A stretch of DNA of 64,000 nucleotides from Roseiflexus sp. (GCA_017743475.1 JAGHYV010000001.1:124001-188000), one strand, 5' to 3'. Positions 47,634-57,588 are shown, counted from the stretch's first letter. Numbers and translations: made by a program. Notes: a model not told the origin generated them from the letters alone.

Positions 47634-47663
47634 AGCACGGGTCAGGCACAGTTTCTCTCGTCC

Positions 47664-47672
47664 ATTATATCA
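47664..47672 (-). promoter_or_regulatory. Extended -10 upstream of the methyltransferase
   Basis: Minus strand TGA followed by TATAAT (ATTATA at 47664-47669 on the plus strand). No clear -35. The leader to the ATG at 47538 would be about 115 bases and includes a dispersed repeat. Confidence 0.5.
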
Positions 47673-47782
47673 ATGTACGCATTGCTTACGATGTCATCGT
47701 GCTGCGCACTGCCCCCAACGGCTCACGTTTCAGCCGCCGCGAAGCGAATCGAGCGTTCCGAGTAAAGGCGCCTGGTAATCGA

Positions 47783-48457
47783 CTACTTCGAGATGATTGG
47801 CAGGTGCAACGCTCCAGAGAGCGGCGCGTAGTAAGCCACCCGCACCCCGCACAAACTCAATGAAGCCGAATCAGGCGTGCCCAAATTCTTGCGCCATTCG
47901 ACCAGGTAGTTGTAGTTCTGGTTGTCAATCGTCACCGGGTTGTTGTCTGTGCTGTTGGTTTGCCGGTAACCGCTCGTATTGGGTGGGCTTGTGGCTGACA
48001 CCGAATATCCGCCGTTTCCCTTGCCATCGTTCAAAATGAAATAGGCTGTACTGGTGGTTGTCGTGATCACTGCATCAGACGTATAGAGTGTGATCGACAC
48101 CACCTGCGATCCTTGTGGCAAGTGTACCGGTGCAGAGAACGGAACACCCAGGGGCATCTGGTTCACACACCCGGTCACCTGGCGTGCGTAAGAAACTGAT
48201 CCGCCAGGCGTAAACGTGTTTCCACTGATGAAATAGTAACTCAGCGTGGAGGACAGGGCTGCCGGGCTGGTCGCAGATTGAGCGGTGGACACATACGGCT
48301 GCGGAAGCGCTGGCGTGTCATTCCCCACTATCTGAGGCGCTAGTGCAATGTCCTGCCCATTCTGCCCACCGGCTGCATCCATGATGGCTGAGACTGCCAG
48401 GAGCACAGCCGCAACAGCAACTATTCCAGGCGTAACGATATGTCTGCGAATGTTCAT
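47783..48457 (-). CDS. Secreted protein of unknown function with HLPIISK tail
   Basis: A 224-residue protein. The first 33 residues are a signal peptide (NIRRHIVTPGIVAVAAVLLAVSAIMDAAGG). The mature part is rich in Ser/Thr/Gly and beta strands (STLSYYFISGNTFTPGG, GSQVVSITLYTSDAVITTTT, VEWRKNLGTPDSASLSLCGVRVAYY), like a single beta sandwich. It ends LSGALHLPIISK, similar to YLPLILK in the 953-residue protein; in Chloroflexota such tails are frequent at the ends of exported proteins and may be a sorting signal. GGGGGGCAGGG precedes the ATG at 48457. No enzymatic motif is seen. Confidence 0.7.
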   Translation of the reverse strand: MNIRRHIVTPGIVAVAAVLLAVSAIMDAAGGQNGQDIALAPQIVGNDTPALPQPYVSTAQSATSPAALSSTLSYYFISGNTFTPGGSVSYARQVTGCVNQMPLGVPFSAPVHLPQGSQVVSITLYTSDAVITTTTSTAYFILNDGKGNGGYSVSATSPPNTSGYRQTNSTDNNPVTIDNQNYNYLVEWRKNLGTPDSASLSLCGVRVAYYAPLSGALHLPIISK

Positions 48458-48904
48458 AGCCCTGCCCCCCTTAAAATTGCAGCGTCTCGGAAGTCGCATG
48501 GTTGACTTCCCCGGTATTATAGTCGATCGCTCGCATAATAGGGTTGCTCCCATTCCCATGGACTCGACTACGACATCTTCTCCCGTAACCGTGCACACCT
48601 GAGGTAACACACGCGCCTGGGAACCAGACCAGGGCGTCCCCGTCCTCGCCGCATCTACGAGAGCAAGAAGCCCTCGCTCCCAGGCGAAATGTGAACACTT
48701 GCCTTCTCCCCTGCCTCACACAGGGATGACCGCAAGTAGCGACATTACTCTTCCTCTTCTGACACGTCGCGCAGGCGGCCTTTGATGCTGCCAAGTGCCA
48801 ATGGGTCGTCTTTGGAAAAAGGACACCGCACGAACAGTGGTATCATGGCGCGTCTGACAGCCTTTACGGTCAACTCTTAAACCACGGAAAGGATCGCGCA
48901 TTCC
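48458..48904. other. Divergent control region of a secreted protein and ino1
   Basis: It contains a 9-base inverted repeat CGCCTGGGA (48614-48622) and TCCCAGGCG (48678-48686), 55 bases apart, and an extended -10 for ino1 (TGG then TATCAT, 48838-48846). I see no gene. Confidence 0.5.
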
Positions 48905-49975
48905 ATGTCGAAGAAAGTTCGTGTGGCAATCATTGGCGTCGGCAACTGCGCCTCGTCGCTGGTGCAGGGTGTTGAGTACTATCGCAATGCTCGACCCGAC
49001 GAATTCGTTCCAGGGTTGATGCACGTCAACCTGGGCGGCTACCATGTCGGCGACATCGAGTTTTCCGCAGCCTTTGACATTGCCGATACAAAGGTCGGCA
49101 AAGACCTGTCGGAGGCCATCTTCGCGCCGCCGAACAATACGTATCGCTTCGCGCATGTGCCACACCTCGGCGTGCCGGTGCATCGCGGCATGACCCACGA
49201 CGGTCTGGGGAAATTTTTGAGCCAGAAGGTACGCAAGGCGCCGGGTTCGACCGATGATATTGTCGGCATTCTGCGCGCCACGCGCACCGATGTTGTCGTC
49301 TCGTACCTGCCGGTCGGCAGCGAAATGGCGACAAAATGGTATGTCGAGCAGGTGCTGGACGCCGGATGCGGGTTTGTGAACTGTGTCCCGGTGTTCATTG
49401 CCAGTCAGGCGTACTGGCGCAAACGTTTCGAGGAGCGCGGGTTGCCAATCATTGGCGACGACATCAAGAGTCAGGTCGGCGCGACTATCACGCATCGCGT
49501 GCTGACGGCGCTGTTCCGCGAACGTGGCGTGCGCCTTGATCGCACCTATCAGTTGAATTTTGGCGGCAACACCGATTTCTACAACATGCTGGAACGTGAA
49601 CGCCTGGAGAGCAAGAAGATCAGCAAAACTAATGCGGTCACCAGTCAACTCGATTACGACCTTCCCGACGATGCAGTGCACGTTGGTCCCAGCGACTATG
49701 TGCCATGGCTGGAAGACCGCAAATGGTGCTACATTCGCATGGAGGGCACAACGTTCGGCAATGCGCCGATCAACCTAGAACTGAAACTTGAAGTCTGGGA
49801 CTCGCCTAATTCCGCAGGGGTGGTGATCGACGCGGTTCGTTGCGTCAAACTGGCGCTGGATCGCAAGATCGCTGGCGCGCTAATCGGTCCGAGCGCCTAC
49901 TTTATGAAGACGCCGCCGCAACAAATGACCGATAACGAAGCAAGACGGTTGACGGAGGAGTTCATCGCGGGGTGA
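48905..49975 (+). CDS. ino1: Myo-inositol-1-phosphate synthase
   Basis: A 356-residue NAD-dependent enzyme that turns glucose 6-phosphate into inositol 1-phosphate. NAD binding: [22 protein letters not shown]. The family core follows: [68 protein letters not shown] and [12 protein letters not shown]. Length and motifs are those of the short bacterial/actinobacterial type. Inositol is needed for phosphatidylinositol-type lipids or compatible solutes such as di-inositol phosphate in heat-loving organisms; which applies here is unknown. AAAGGATCG precedes the start. Confidence 0.95.
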   Translation: MSKKVRVAIIGVGNCASSLVQGVEYYRNARPDEFVPGLMHVNLGGYHVGDIEFSAAFDIADTKVGKDLSEAIFAPPNNTYRFAHVPHLGVPVHRGMTHDGLGKFLSQKVRKAPGSTDDIVGILRATRTDVVVSYLPVGSEMATKWYVEQVLDAGCGFVNCVPVFIASQAYWRKRFEERGLPIIGDDIKSQVGATITHRVLTALFRERGVRLDRTYQLNFGGNTDFYNMLERERLESKKISKTNAVTSQLDYDLPDDAVHVGPSDYVPWLEDRKWCYIRMEGTTFGNAPINLELKLEVWDSPNSAGVVIDAVRCVKLALDRKIAGALIGPSAYFMKTPPQQMTDNEARRLTEEFIAG

Positions 49976-49990
49976 TCTGCATATGTACGC

Positions 49991-50019
49991 TTGACAATGG
50001 TCATGCGAAAGCGTAAGAT
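49991..50019 (+). promoter_or_regulatory. Promoter of the 655-residue secreted protein gene
   Basis: Consensus -35 TTGACA at 49991-49996, 17-base spacer, TAAGAT at 50014-50019. The leader to the GTG at 50158 is about 130 bases. Confidence 0.72.
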
Positions 50020-50157
50020 AGGATCGCAACAGAGTGCCGGATAGTTCGCATGACCTGTCAATGAATATGTCATGCAGTATGGTGATTCGGTTGGTGTTTG
50101 GAAAGAAGGCGCCAGCCGGATCGAATTGCATGAATACTGATCCCAGAAGGAGGCGCC

Positions 50158-52125
50158 GTGTTTGCACGCTGGACGAGATGGCGATGGCTATGCCTGGTTG
50201 TGATACCGCTCATCGCGGCGTCGCCGGGGATCATTACACCGGCGCCGTCAGTTGCAGCGCAGAGTGATCTTCGCTACTTTGCGGAAACAGGACATTATCT
50301 GCGTGGCGCATTCCGCGCCTACTGGGAGCGCAACGGCGGCGTCGCAATTTTTGGCTTTCCGATCACCGAAGAGTACCGCCGCTCCGACGGACGGATCGTG
50401 CAGTGGTTCCAGCGCGCGCGCTTCGAACTGGCGCAGGCCAATCCACCGGTGGTGCAACTTGGTCATTTGGGGCGCGAATTTACCGGAGATCGCATCTTCC
50501 CGCAGGCGCCGCCCCAACCCAGCACAGCGCGCATCCGCTACTTCCCCGAAACCAACCATACGCTGCGCGGTCTTTTCAAGGAAACCTGGGAACGGCGCGG
50601 CGGTCTCGCAATTTTCGGCTACCCGATCAGCGAAGAGATCTTCGAGAATATCAATGGCCAGTGGACGCTGGTGCAGTACTTTGAACGGCACCGATTCGAA
50701 CTGCGTCTCGATCCGAGTCGTGTCGAATTTGGCTTGCTCGGCGAGGCACTGGCGCCAGCGCAACTGCGCGCCCCCTGGCCCCCCAATATCGCGCCCGACC
50801 AGCCGCTGAACGAGGACGGTACCCCATTGCCGCCACCCTTCCGTCCGGGCCTGTACGCGAATGCGCGGGTCATCGCCGAGGCCGATCAGACTTTCCGGAT
50901 CGAGGGCGAAGGGTTTCGCCCCGGCGAACGGGTTCGCTTCCTGATCTCGTCGCCAGAGTGCGAATGTCGCCCGATAACGCTCGAACCACAACCGCTCGCC
51001 GATGTCAACGGTTCGATCTCATATGCGCAGGTGCGCTTCAATGCGCGCGACTATACGCGAGGACGCTGGTATCTGACTGCACAGGGACAAACGAGCAACC
51101 GCGCTGGCATCACGCAATTTTTCGTTGGCGTTGCTCCGCCGGTTGGTCAACCAGGCGGGGTCTTCGTCGGTACCACGCCACAGACGGCAGGGTTTGGGCA
51201 GGCGGTCATCGTCCAGGGAAGTGGATTCCAGCCGAATGAACCGGTCAGCCTCTGGTTGACCGCACCAGACCAGTCGGTTCGCGGCATCCCCGAATCACCG
51301 ACCGCCGATAGCAGCGGTTCGATCAGCGGTGCAAACATTCGGATCGCCATCGATACAACCTTCCGTGTCGGCACGTGGTTTATTACTGCGCAGGGACGCA
51401 GCAGCGGTCGCCGGGCGATCGGCACATTTCGCGTTGAGGCGGGTGCGCCGCCGCCAGCGCAGCAACCGGGCGATCCTGCGCGTCTCGGCATCCTTATCCA
51501 CAACGAACTGCGCGTGAGCGGCGCCGGTTCGATCACGCCCCTCGCGGCGCCGCCCGGCGCCAGCTTCGTGTTCAACGCCAGCGGATTCGACCCAAATGAG
51601 AAAGTTGGCGTCTGGTTGACGCGACCGGCTGGCGCTGGCATCGAGCCAATCGACGAGCGTCTGGTGCAGCGGGAGGGCGGCAGTGTGCGCGTCGCATTTC
51701 GCATAGATCGCGACCAGCAGGGAGTCTGGACAGTAACGGCGCAGGGTGCAGGCACCGGTCGCGCTGTGACGGCGCCGTTCAAACTGACCCGCGATTATGT
51801 TGCACCGCTCGGAACGCGGCGTCCTGCTACAAGCCGCAACGCATCGGTTTCTCCTGCCGAAGGCGGTCAGCGCACCACGTTCCGCCTGACGGCGAGCGGT
51901 TTTCGCGCCAACGAAACGCTAGAGTTCTGGGTGACGTCGCCTGACGGGTTGTATGTGCTCAACACACCCGTGCAGGCGGACAATCGCGGGCGCATTGGGG
52001 TATCGCCTGCGCTGGGAGTGCAACTCGGCGCCCGGAATCCGCCAGGAGTGTACGGGTACCACTATCGCGGCACGATCAGCGGCGTGCGCGCCGACATCTA
52101 CTTTACCTTCACCGGAGCGCCATAA
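50158..52125 (+). CDS. Secreted multi-repeat surface protein
   Basis: A 655-residue exported protein from GTG 50158 (AGAAGGAGG upstream). Signal peptide 1-34 (WLCLVVIPLIAASPGIIT). Residues about 38-215 hold two copies of an LGFP-like repeat: YFAETGHYLRGAFRAYWERN, GGVAIFGFPITEE, then YFPETNHTLRGLFKETWERR, GGLAIFGYPISEE, each followed by a W/Y-F-x-R-x-R-FEL strand. After a Pro-rich linker come four Ig-like repeats (about 230-320, 335-435, 455-560, 575-655), each with a 'G.GF.P.E.V..WLT.P' start and 'G.W..TAQG' end. A structural or adhesive role at the surface is inferred. No catalytic motif is seen. Confidence 0.82.
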   Translation: MFARWTRWRWLCLVVIPLIAASPGIITPAPSVAAQSDLRYFAETGHYLRGAFRAYWERNGGVAIFGFPITEEYRRSDGRIVQWFQRARFELAQANPPVVQLGHLGREFTGDRIFPQAPPQPSTARIRYFPETNHTLRGLFKETWERRGGLAIFGYPISEEIFENINGQWTLVQYFERHRFELRLDPSRVEFGLLGEALAPAQLRAPWPPNIAPDQPLNEDGTPLPPPFRPGLYANARVIAEADQTFRIEGEGFRPGERVRFLISSPECECRPITLEPQPLADVNGSISYAQVRFNARDYTRGRWYLTAQGQTSNRAGITQFFVGVAPPVGQPGGVFVGTTPQTAGFGQAVIVQGSGFQPNEPVSLWLTAPDQSVRGIPESPTADSSGSISGANIRIAIDTTFRVGTWFITAQGRSSGRRAIGTFRVEAGAPPPAQQPGDPARLGILIHNELRVSGAGSITPLAAPPGASFVFNASGFDPNEKVGVWLTRPAGAGIEPIDERLVQREGGSVRVAFRIDRDQQGVWTVTAQGAGTGRAVTAPFKLTRDYVAPLGTRRPATSRNASVSPAEGGQRTTFRLTASGFRANETLEFWVTSPDGLYVLNTPVQADNRGRIGVSPALGVQLGARNPPGVYGYHYRGTISGVRADIYFTFTGAP

Positions 52126-52141
52126 TGTGCACCATCACCCT

Positions 52142-53377
52142 TTACCCTGCTGCACCATCAGCGTTTCCGGCCAATTTGGGCAGCAACTGTGCCGCGATCA
52201 ACGTCGTCAGTGCTGAAGTATCGCTACCATCGCCCTGGATGACAATTGGACGCGGTGCGCGTTTCATCAGCGTCTCGGCGACCTGTAAGCGGCGTCGGGC
52301 CAGTTCGTACTGCAAGACTGCCCGGTTATCCTGATAGGCCTGTCCCAGATATTCCAGACTGCGCGCCTCGTTCTCAGCCTGACGCAGAGTCGCCCGACCG
52401 CGCGCCTCGATCTCCCAGCGTACTCGCTGCGCTTCAGTCTCTTTCTCTTGCAGCATGCGGGCAACATCCTGGCGAGCCTTGTTAATCGCTTCCCGCACCT
52501 CAACCAGTTTGGCATCGCGCACCTTTTTGGCGCGTTCGATCTCCAGCAGCAACGTATCGATCCGCTGCTTTTTGATCAGCTCCCACTCGCGTTCGTAGGC
52601 CTGCAATTCTTTCGCAACCCGCTCACGAGTAGCCAGATGCTGCTGGTATTGATCGGGCAACTGGACATCGGGAATGTTGGCGCCGGTAATGCGGACGCCA
52701 TAACGGGCCAGTTGCCGATTGAGCAGCTCTTGCATATCGCCGACGTCACTTCCGCGCAGGTCGTAAGCCCGTTCGGTTTCGACCCGTCGCGCCCGCTGGC
52801 GAATGGCATCCTGGACAGCGCTGCTCAGCACCAGGTCGAAGTTGCTTGCTCCCAGCCGACGGATGAAGGCGATCGGGTCTTCAATCCGGAATTTTAGAAA
52901 AAACTCAATCGATTTCAGTGGCACATTTTCGCGGGTTGGCGCTGCCATCACCGGCGCGGTGTAGGGAATCTCGGTACTGGTGTCAACCACCGCTTCGACC
53001 TTTTCCCATGGCCACCACAGATAGTGACGACCCGGCGGCATGACGCCAACGATCTGCCCCCAGCGCGAGAGAATGCCGGTCGTTCCCTGTTCGATCTCAA
53101 CGATCGCCCCAAGAAAGAACGAAATACCTGCGATGATGAGCATCAACAGTGCCAGGAACAGAGCCAGGCCGCCAAAAGTACCTCCGCCGAAGATGGCAAC
53201 GCCAAGCAGATAGAAACTGATTGCCAGCGGGAAAAGCCAGCGTGCCCGCCGCCGGTCTTTGGGGATCACCACCGGTACCAGCTGGCCCTCTTCGCCGGAG
53301 CGGAGGAGTTGCCGGATACGGCTCCAGGTTGCTACCGCCTCACGAATGCGGGAAAATTCGCGTCGCGTATCGCTCAC
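52142..53377 (-). CDS. SPFH/band-7 membrane protein, second of a pair
   Basis: A 411-residue protein. Two hydrophobic stretches near residues 48-95 (WLFPLAISFYLLGVAIFGGG, FLALLMLIIAGISFFLGAIV) precede a band-7 domain (EQGTTGILSRWGQIVGVMPPGRHYLWWPWEKVEAVVD, SIEFFLKFRIEDPIAFIRRL). A long charged coiled coil (ERVAKELQAYEREWELIKKQ to RATLRQAENEARSLEY) and a Gly/Ala tail follow. Such flotillin-like proteins build ring or cage assemblies at the membrane. It overlaps the first pair member by 4 bases (ATGA). The chains probably assemble together, as HflK/HflC do; no protease gene is near. Confidence 0.86.
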   Translation of the reverse strand: MSDTRREFSRIREAVATWSRIRQLLRSGEEGQLVPVVIPKDRRRARWLFPLAISFYLLGVAIFGGGTFGGLALFLALLMLIIAGISFFLGAIVEIEQGTTGILSRWGQIVGVMPPGRHYLWWPWEKVEAVVDTSTEIPYTAPVMAAPTRENVPLKSIEFFLKFRIEDPIAFIRRLGASNFDLVLSSAVQDAIRQRARRVETERAYDLRGSDVGDMQELLNRQLARYGVRITGANIPDVQLPDQYQQHLATRERVAKELQAYEREWELIKKQRIDTLLLEIERAKKVRDAKLVEVREAINKARQDVARMLQEKETEAQRVRWEIEARGRATLRQAENEARSLEYLGQAYQDNRAVLQYELARRRLQVAETLMKRAPRPIVIQGDGSDTSALTTLIAAQLLPKLAGNADGAAG

Positions 53378-54888
53378 CGGTTATCTCCCTTCGTCTCAGC
53401 TGAATCAGTCTCGCCTGCAACCACCAGCCTGATCTGTTCGTCCCGTTCCAGGATGCGCTGGCGAATCTCTTGCATGCGACTGCGGATCGCAGCGACATCT
53501 TCGGGTGAATAGAGTTGCGTATCGGTGATGCCCAGCATACGCTGCGCCAATGCCAGATAGTCAATGACCGCCTCATCACTGCTGCTCACCTGTACAATTT
53601 GGGGCAGATGGTCGGCTACTGCCTCAAGTCGGTCAAGAATATCTTGTTGATAGCGGTACTGCAAAATTTCAGGGTATCGCGCTGCACCTACCGCACGAAT
53701 ATCGAGCGCCTGAGCTTCAAGCAACGCGGCATTGGCCCGTGCTGCGCTTTCGGCTTCGCTGAGCAACTGGCTAGCGTAAGCGTTCGCTCGATAGATCTCC
53801 TTTTCACGAGCCGTGTCGATCTGAGCCTGATAGGTTGCAATTTCAGCTTGAATGGCCGACAACTGCTCACGCAGGCTAGTCAATTCACGATTGAGATCGC
53901 CCTCGTCCTGTTCTTTGCGCAGAGCCAGCTGGTATTCGTAGGTGTATGCCTCTTTCGCAACACGGATCATCTCTGGCTTGGCGAGATCGATCCGGTATTC
54001 CTGGCTTGATGGCTCGGCGTGGGTGATGTTGGCGTTGACGAAGCGTACTGCAGGGAGAAATTGCTGGTTCAGGGTGTTGAGCAGGTTTTGAGTGCTCTCA
54101 CCAACCAGATCGTAGATGGCCTCTGCCCGTTGTTCGTAAATGAGGGCGCGAGTAACTTCGCTCACCGCATTCTGCAACTTCTCTTGAAAGCCTTTAGCGC
54201 CGCCTAATGTGAAGATGAAGGCCGCCGGGTCTTCAATCTTGAATTGCAGGAAGAGGTCTACCGAGGCGTTAACCCGTGAGGCTGTCGGCGCTTCGCGGAT
54301 CGGAGCGTTGTACGGATATTCACGCGTGACGTTGACAATGTAGCTCACTCGTTTCCAGGGATCGAGCAATACTTTTCGCCCCGCCGGTGCGATCTCTTCA
54401 AGTTTGCCGAAACGGGTTATCAGCGCCTGACAACCATCTGGCACCATAATAAAGGAATTGCGCCAGAGGCTGTAGACAACGTACCCGACGATAATGAGCC
54501 AGTAATGGGGACCAAACAATGCAAAGGTCAGGTTGGTCAGCCCAAACGAAATGGTGTCGATAATCACGCTCAATAGCCAGCCAATCAGGCCGATCACTAC
54601 CAGGATGATCGTGACGACTATCCAGAGTTTAGAACGCGGATCACGCGGGATGACGACCGGTGAAATAACATTGGCTACCTGACCACGGCTGTCGCGTAGT
54701 TGCAGGTTTCGGTTGAGTAACTCGGCAGCTTCGTCGAGCAGCACATCCATCTGCTCGATCCTGGTTGCCCCACTCTCGTTGCCTGATCGTTGGGAAATGA
54801 AGTCACTGGCTTTGATTTGCAGTTGTTCGAGTTCGCCGCTCCCCAGGATTTGTCTGGCAGTAGAAAGACCTTGTTGCAGAAGACTCAT
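53374..54888 (-). CDS. SPFH/band-7 membrane protein, first of a pair
   Basis: A 504-residue protein. The N-terminal about 90 residues are helical and soluble. Two hydrophobic helices (LWIVVTIILVVIGLIGWLLSVI, LIIVGYVVYSLW) precede the band-7 domain (VPDGCQALITRFGKLEEIAPAGRKVLLDPWKRVSYIVNV, VDLFLQFKIEDPAAFIFTLGG). A coiled coil (about 320-420, e.g. LTSLREQLSAIQAEIATYQAQ) is followed by YRYQQDILDRLEAVADHLPQIVQV and a tail rich in R/E. Domain order mirrors its neighbour, so the two arose by duplication. AAGGGGAG precedes the ATG. Function of the pair is unknown. Confidence 0.86.
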   Translation of the reverse strand: MSLLQQGLSTARQILGSGELEQLQIKASDFISQRSGNESGATRIEQMDVLLDEAAELLNRNLQLRDSRGQVANVISPVVIPRDPRSKLWIVVTIILVVIGLIGWLLSVIIDTISFGLTNLTFALFGPHYWLIIVGYVVYSLWRNSFIMVPDGCQALITRFGKLEEIAPAGRKVLLDPWKRVSYIVNVTREYPYNAPIREAPTASRVNASVDLFLQFKIEDPAAFIFTLGGAKGFQEKLQNAVSEVTRALIYEQRAEAIYDLVGESTQNLLNTLNQQFLPAVRFVNANITHAEPSSQEYRIDLAKPEMIRVAKEAYTYEYQLALRKEQDEGDLNRELTSLREQLSAIQAEIATYQAQIDTAREKEIYRANAYASQLLSEAESAARANAALLEAQALDIRAVGAARYPEILQYRYQQDILDRLEAVADHLPQIVQVSSSDEAVIDYLALAQRMLGITDTQLYSPEDVAAIRSRMQEIRQRILERDEQIRLVVAGETDSAETKGDNR

Positions 54889-55079
54889 GTCTTTCTCCCC
54901 TTTTGGCTATCAACACGCAGTATTGTATACGAGACCTCCTGACCAGACGTTGCAAAAGAGGGCAATTCTGCTCCCCAAACCGCCTGAAACTCGATTGCTC
55001 AGGTGCTGTTCCAACCCTGACGCATCACGCAGGGACAGTGGTTTGTCTCAATTCGAGGTATGAACGACCTTGAAAACCA

Positions 55080-56261
55080 TCAGCGCAAGAACATACGCCC
55101 CTTCCATACCACTCCCTTGCCGCTGCGGATCTGGCGCAGCGCCTGCGCAGCGAGCGCGAAATAGACGGCTGTTCCCACACCGTAGAGCACGCCCCATAAC
55201 GGCGAGACACGGAAGCGATAACGAATAACGATCCCCCAGCAGATTGCGCCGATCAGCAGCAGTACAACGCCTGCCAGCGCAAGCGCCTGCGCCAGTGCTG
55301 GATCACCGCCGAGGAGTGTCAACGCAAAACGTGCCGCAAGCATATTCCATGGCATCGTCGCCATCAACCCCAGGCGTAAACCCATCAACCCGGAACGTGT
55401 CCCGCCACTGCGATAACCGGCAACCGCATTTTTCTTCAATCCCTCGGTGAGCGTACCCCAACCGTTGTACATCCGTACTTCCAGCAGATCGGGAGCATGC
55501 GCCGCTTCGAGCGCATATCCGGACTGCTTCACCAGCCGCGCCAAATCCATATCTTCGAGCACGCTCCCACGCACTGCGCGATGACCGCCAATCGCAGCGT
55601 AGGTTTCACGGCGCATCATTATGCACTGACCAATTGCAAATGCCAGTGGCGATGACCGATCGTTCACGCGGTCGAACGGGTAAATAGCCGATATCAATCC
55701 GATGAACGGCGGCAGAACCAGACGTTCGGCGAACGACGTCAGGTGAATAAGTGGCACCAGCGTGATCATGTCACGTCCGGCGCGTGCGCGTTCGACGAGC
55801 GCGGCGATCAAACCCGGACGCGGCACGACGTCCGCATCAAGAAACAGCAGCCACGTACCGCGCGCATGGTTTGCGCCCTGCCAGCATGCCCAGCACTTTC
55901 CAGCCCAGTCGTGCGGCAGCGTTTTGGATGACAGAACTGTCAGTGATGGAAGACATGCTGTGTAGGTGTGCACCACATCGGCAGTGCCATCGTGCGAATC
56001 ATCATCGACGACGATCACCTCGAAACGGCGGTACGACTGCTGCGCCAGTCCTTTAAGACACGCGCCGATGCGCGTTGCTTCGTTCCGGGCAGGAATGATG
56101 ACCGTCACCAGCGGACCGTCGTCGGGAAGACCTGGACGCGGATTGAGCCGTGGGGTGCGAAACGCAGCGATCACATCCTGGACATACCAGAGTGCGAGGA
56201 GCACGCTGACAAGCGTCAGCAGCAGCCAGGGCGAAACATCGATCTGGTGAACGTCGAACAC
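55080..56261 (-). CDS. Membrane-bound family 2 glycosyltransferase
   Basis: A 393-residue enzyme. An N-terminal helix (WLLLTLVSVLLALWYVQDVI), a GT-A catalytic domain (VTVIIPARNEATRIGACLKGL, FEVIVVDDDSHDGTADVV, the DXD-type LLFLDADVVPRPG, and the acceptor-side EDMDLARLVKQSG) and C-terminal helices (ALALAGVVLLLIGAICWGIVI). The layout and HDWAGKCWACWQGA are like CrtQ/HpnB-type transferases that act on carotenoid or hopanoid lipids. In a phototroph that makes glycosylated carotenoids this is a sensible guess, but the lipid acceptor cannot be read from the sequence. GTG start at 56261 with GGGAG upstream. Confidence 0.85.
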   Translation of the reverse strand: MFDVHQIDVSPWLLLTLVSVLLALWYVQDVIAAFRTPRLNPRPGLPDDGPLVTVIIPARNEATRIGACLKGLAQQSYRRFEVIVVDDDSHDGTADVVHTYTACLPSLTVLSSKTLPHDWAGKCWACWQGANHARGTWLLFLDADVVPRPGLIAALVERARAGRDMITLVPLIHLTSFAERLVLPPFIGLISAIYPFDRVNDRSSPLAFAIGQCIMMRRETYAAIGGHRAVRGSVLEDMDLARLVKQSGYALEAAHAPDLLEVRMYNGWGTLTEGLKKNAVAGYRSGGTRSGLMGLRLGLMATMPWNMLAARFALTLLGGDPALAQALALAGVVLLLIGAICWGIVIRYRFRVSPLWGVLYGVGTAVYFALAAQALRQIRSGKGVVWKGRMFLR

Positions 56262-56589
56262 TGGGACTGCTCCCTCTGTGCGTACCTGTGCGGGCAGGGC
56301 AATATGTCGGGGAGTGAAGACTGTCGCTCAGGCGACCACTATCTTTCGCTTTTTAGCACCATCTCATTATACTACCGCTCCTTCGTCCGACATGGATGGG
56401 TAGTCGGCGCTACGGTACGCAGGTAGTAGGGGAAGACCAGCAGTTCGACAGATGCACGCATTAGGGAAGAACAGGCGAAGACGACGCCTTCGCCTGCCAC
56501 AGAGCAACTATCAAGAGATACAGGAGATGCCCGGCGGTCGCACACCTCGCACCAGGCAGACGACCGCCGACATGGAACATAACCCTGGG
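56262..56589. other. Spacer of 328 bases with one hairpin
   Basis: No gene seen. It holds the hairpin at 56472-56496 described as a terminator. Confidence 0.6.
56472..56496 (-). terminator. Candidate terminator after gap
   Basis: CAGGCGAAG and CTTCGCCTG form a perfect 9-bp stem with a 7-base loop about 95 bases past the gap stop. On the minus strand it is followed by TTCTTCCC, a weak U-tract. Confidence 0.55.
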
Positions 56590-57588
56590 CTAGACAGCGA
56601 TGCGTGCAGCGACTTCGGCAAGGCGCATCGCATACCCCATCTCGTTGTCGTACCAGGCAGCGACAGACAGGAACGTATCGCCCATCACCTGGGTCAGCGG
56701 CAGATCGACAATCGATGAGTGGGGATCGCCGACGATGCGCGACGATGCCCATTCATCTTCGAGCACTCCCATGATGCCCTTGAGCGGCGGCTCGGATGCC
56801 GCCTTGCGGAAGGCGTCGTTGACTGACTGCACCGTCACTGGTTTCTCGGTTACCAGGTTCAACTCGGCAATGCTACCGGTGCGCACCGGGACACGGTACG
56901 CTTTGCCAGTGATCTTCAGGTCTTTCCAGATGAACTGCAACGCACGCGCTGCGCCAGACGACGAAGGAATAATGTTCTCTGCTGCGGCCCACGAATCACG
57001 CCGGTCTTTCATCGGCTGATCGGTGAGTGACTGAGTGTTAGTGTATGCGTGAACCGTCGAGAACAGACCATGTTGGATGCCAAAATTCTCCAGCACCACT
57101 TTGACGACTGGCGCCAGCGCATTGGTGGTGCAACTCGCCATGCTGACAATCTTGTGCTTTTCGGGGTCGAACGTATCGAGGTTGATACCTGCCAGCAGGA
57201 CGGCATCGCAGTCCTGGAGCGACTTGCTGGGAGCACTGATGAGCACGCGCTTTGCGCCGCGATCCAGGTGCTGCTGCGCTACATTGCGCACCGTTGCGCG
57301 ACCAGTGCAGTCAACAACCAGATCGACCCCCAGCGCCGCCCAATCGGGCAGTTCGTTCAACGAATTGAAATACGGTATCTCACGCCCGCCAATCACGAAC
57401 ATGTTGTCGCGCGCAATTACCTCTTCATGCCAGCGCCCATAGTTTGTGTCTACCTCGAACAACGCAGCGAAGGTAGGCACGTCGCGAATATCGGAGATCG
57501 AAACAGGGGTCCAGAGATTTTCCTTCAGAGCGACCCTCAACAACGAGCGGCCAATGCGACCGAATCCATGGATTGCGATTCGAGCCAT
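56590..57588 (-). CDS. gap: Glyceraldehyde-3-phosphate dehydrogenase
   Basis: A 332-residue enzyme that oxidises glyceraldehyde 3-phosphate to 1,3-bisphosphoglycerate, or runs in reverse for sugar synthesis. NAD binding: RIAIHGFGRIGRSLLRVAL; the Asp after strand 2 is present as SDIRDV. The catalytic Cys is in MASCTTNALAP, and the substrate sites are RRDSWAAAENIIPSSSGAA and VPVRTGSIAELNLV; it ends WYDNEMGYAMRLAEV. AAAGGGGAT precedes the ATG at 57588. The line is complete and normal. Confidence 0.96.
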   Translation of the reverse strand: MARIAIHGFGRIGRSLLRVALKENLWTPVSISDIRDVPTFAALFEVDTNYGRWHEEVIARDNMFVIGGREIPYFNSLNELPDWAALGVDLVVDCTGRATVRNVAQQHLDRGAKRVLISAPSKSLQDCDAVLLAGINLDTFDPEKHKIVSMASCTTNALAPVVKVVLENFGIQHGLFSTVHAYTNTQSLTDQPMKDRRDSWAAAENIIPSSSGAARALQFIWKDLKITGKAYRVPVRTGSIAELNLVTEKPVTVQSVNDAFRKAASEPPLKGIMGVLEDEWASSRIVGDPHSSIVDLPLTQVMGDTFLSVAAWYDNEMGYAMRLAEVAARIAV

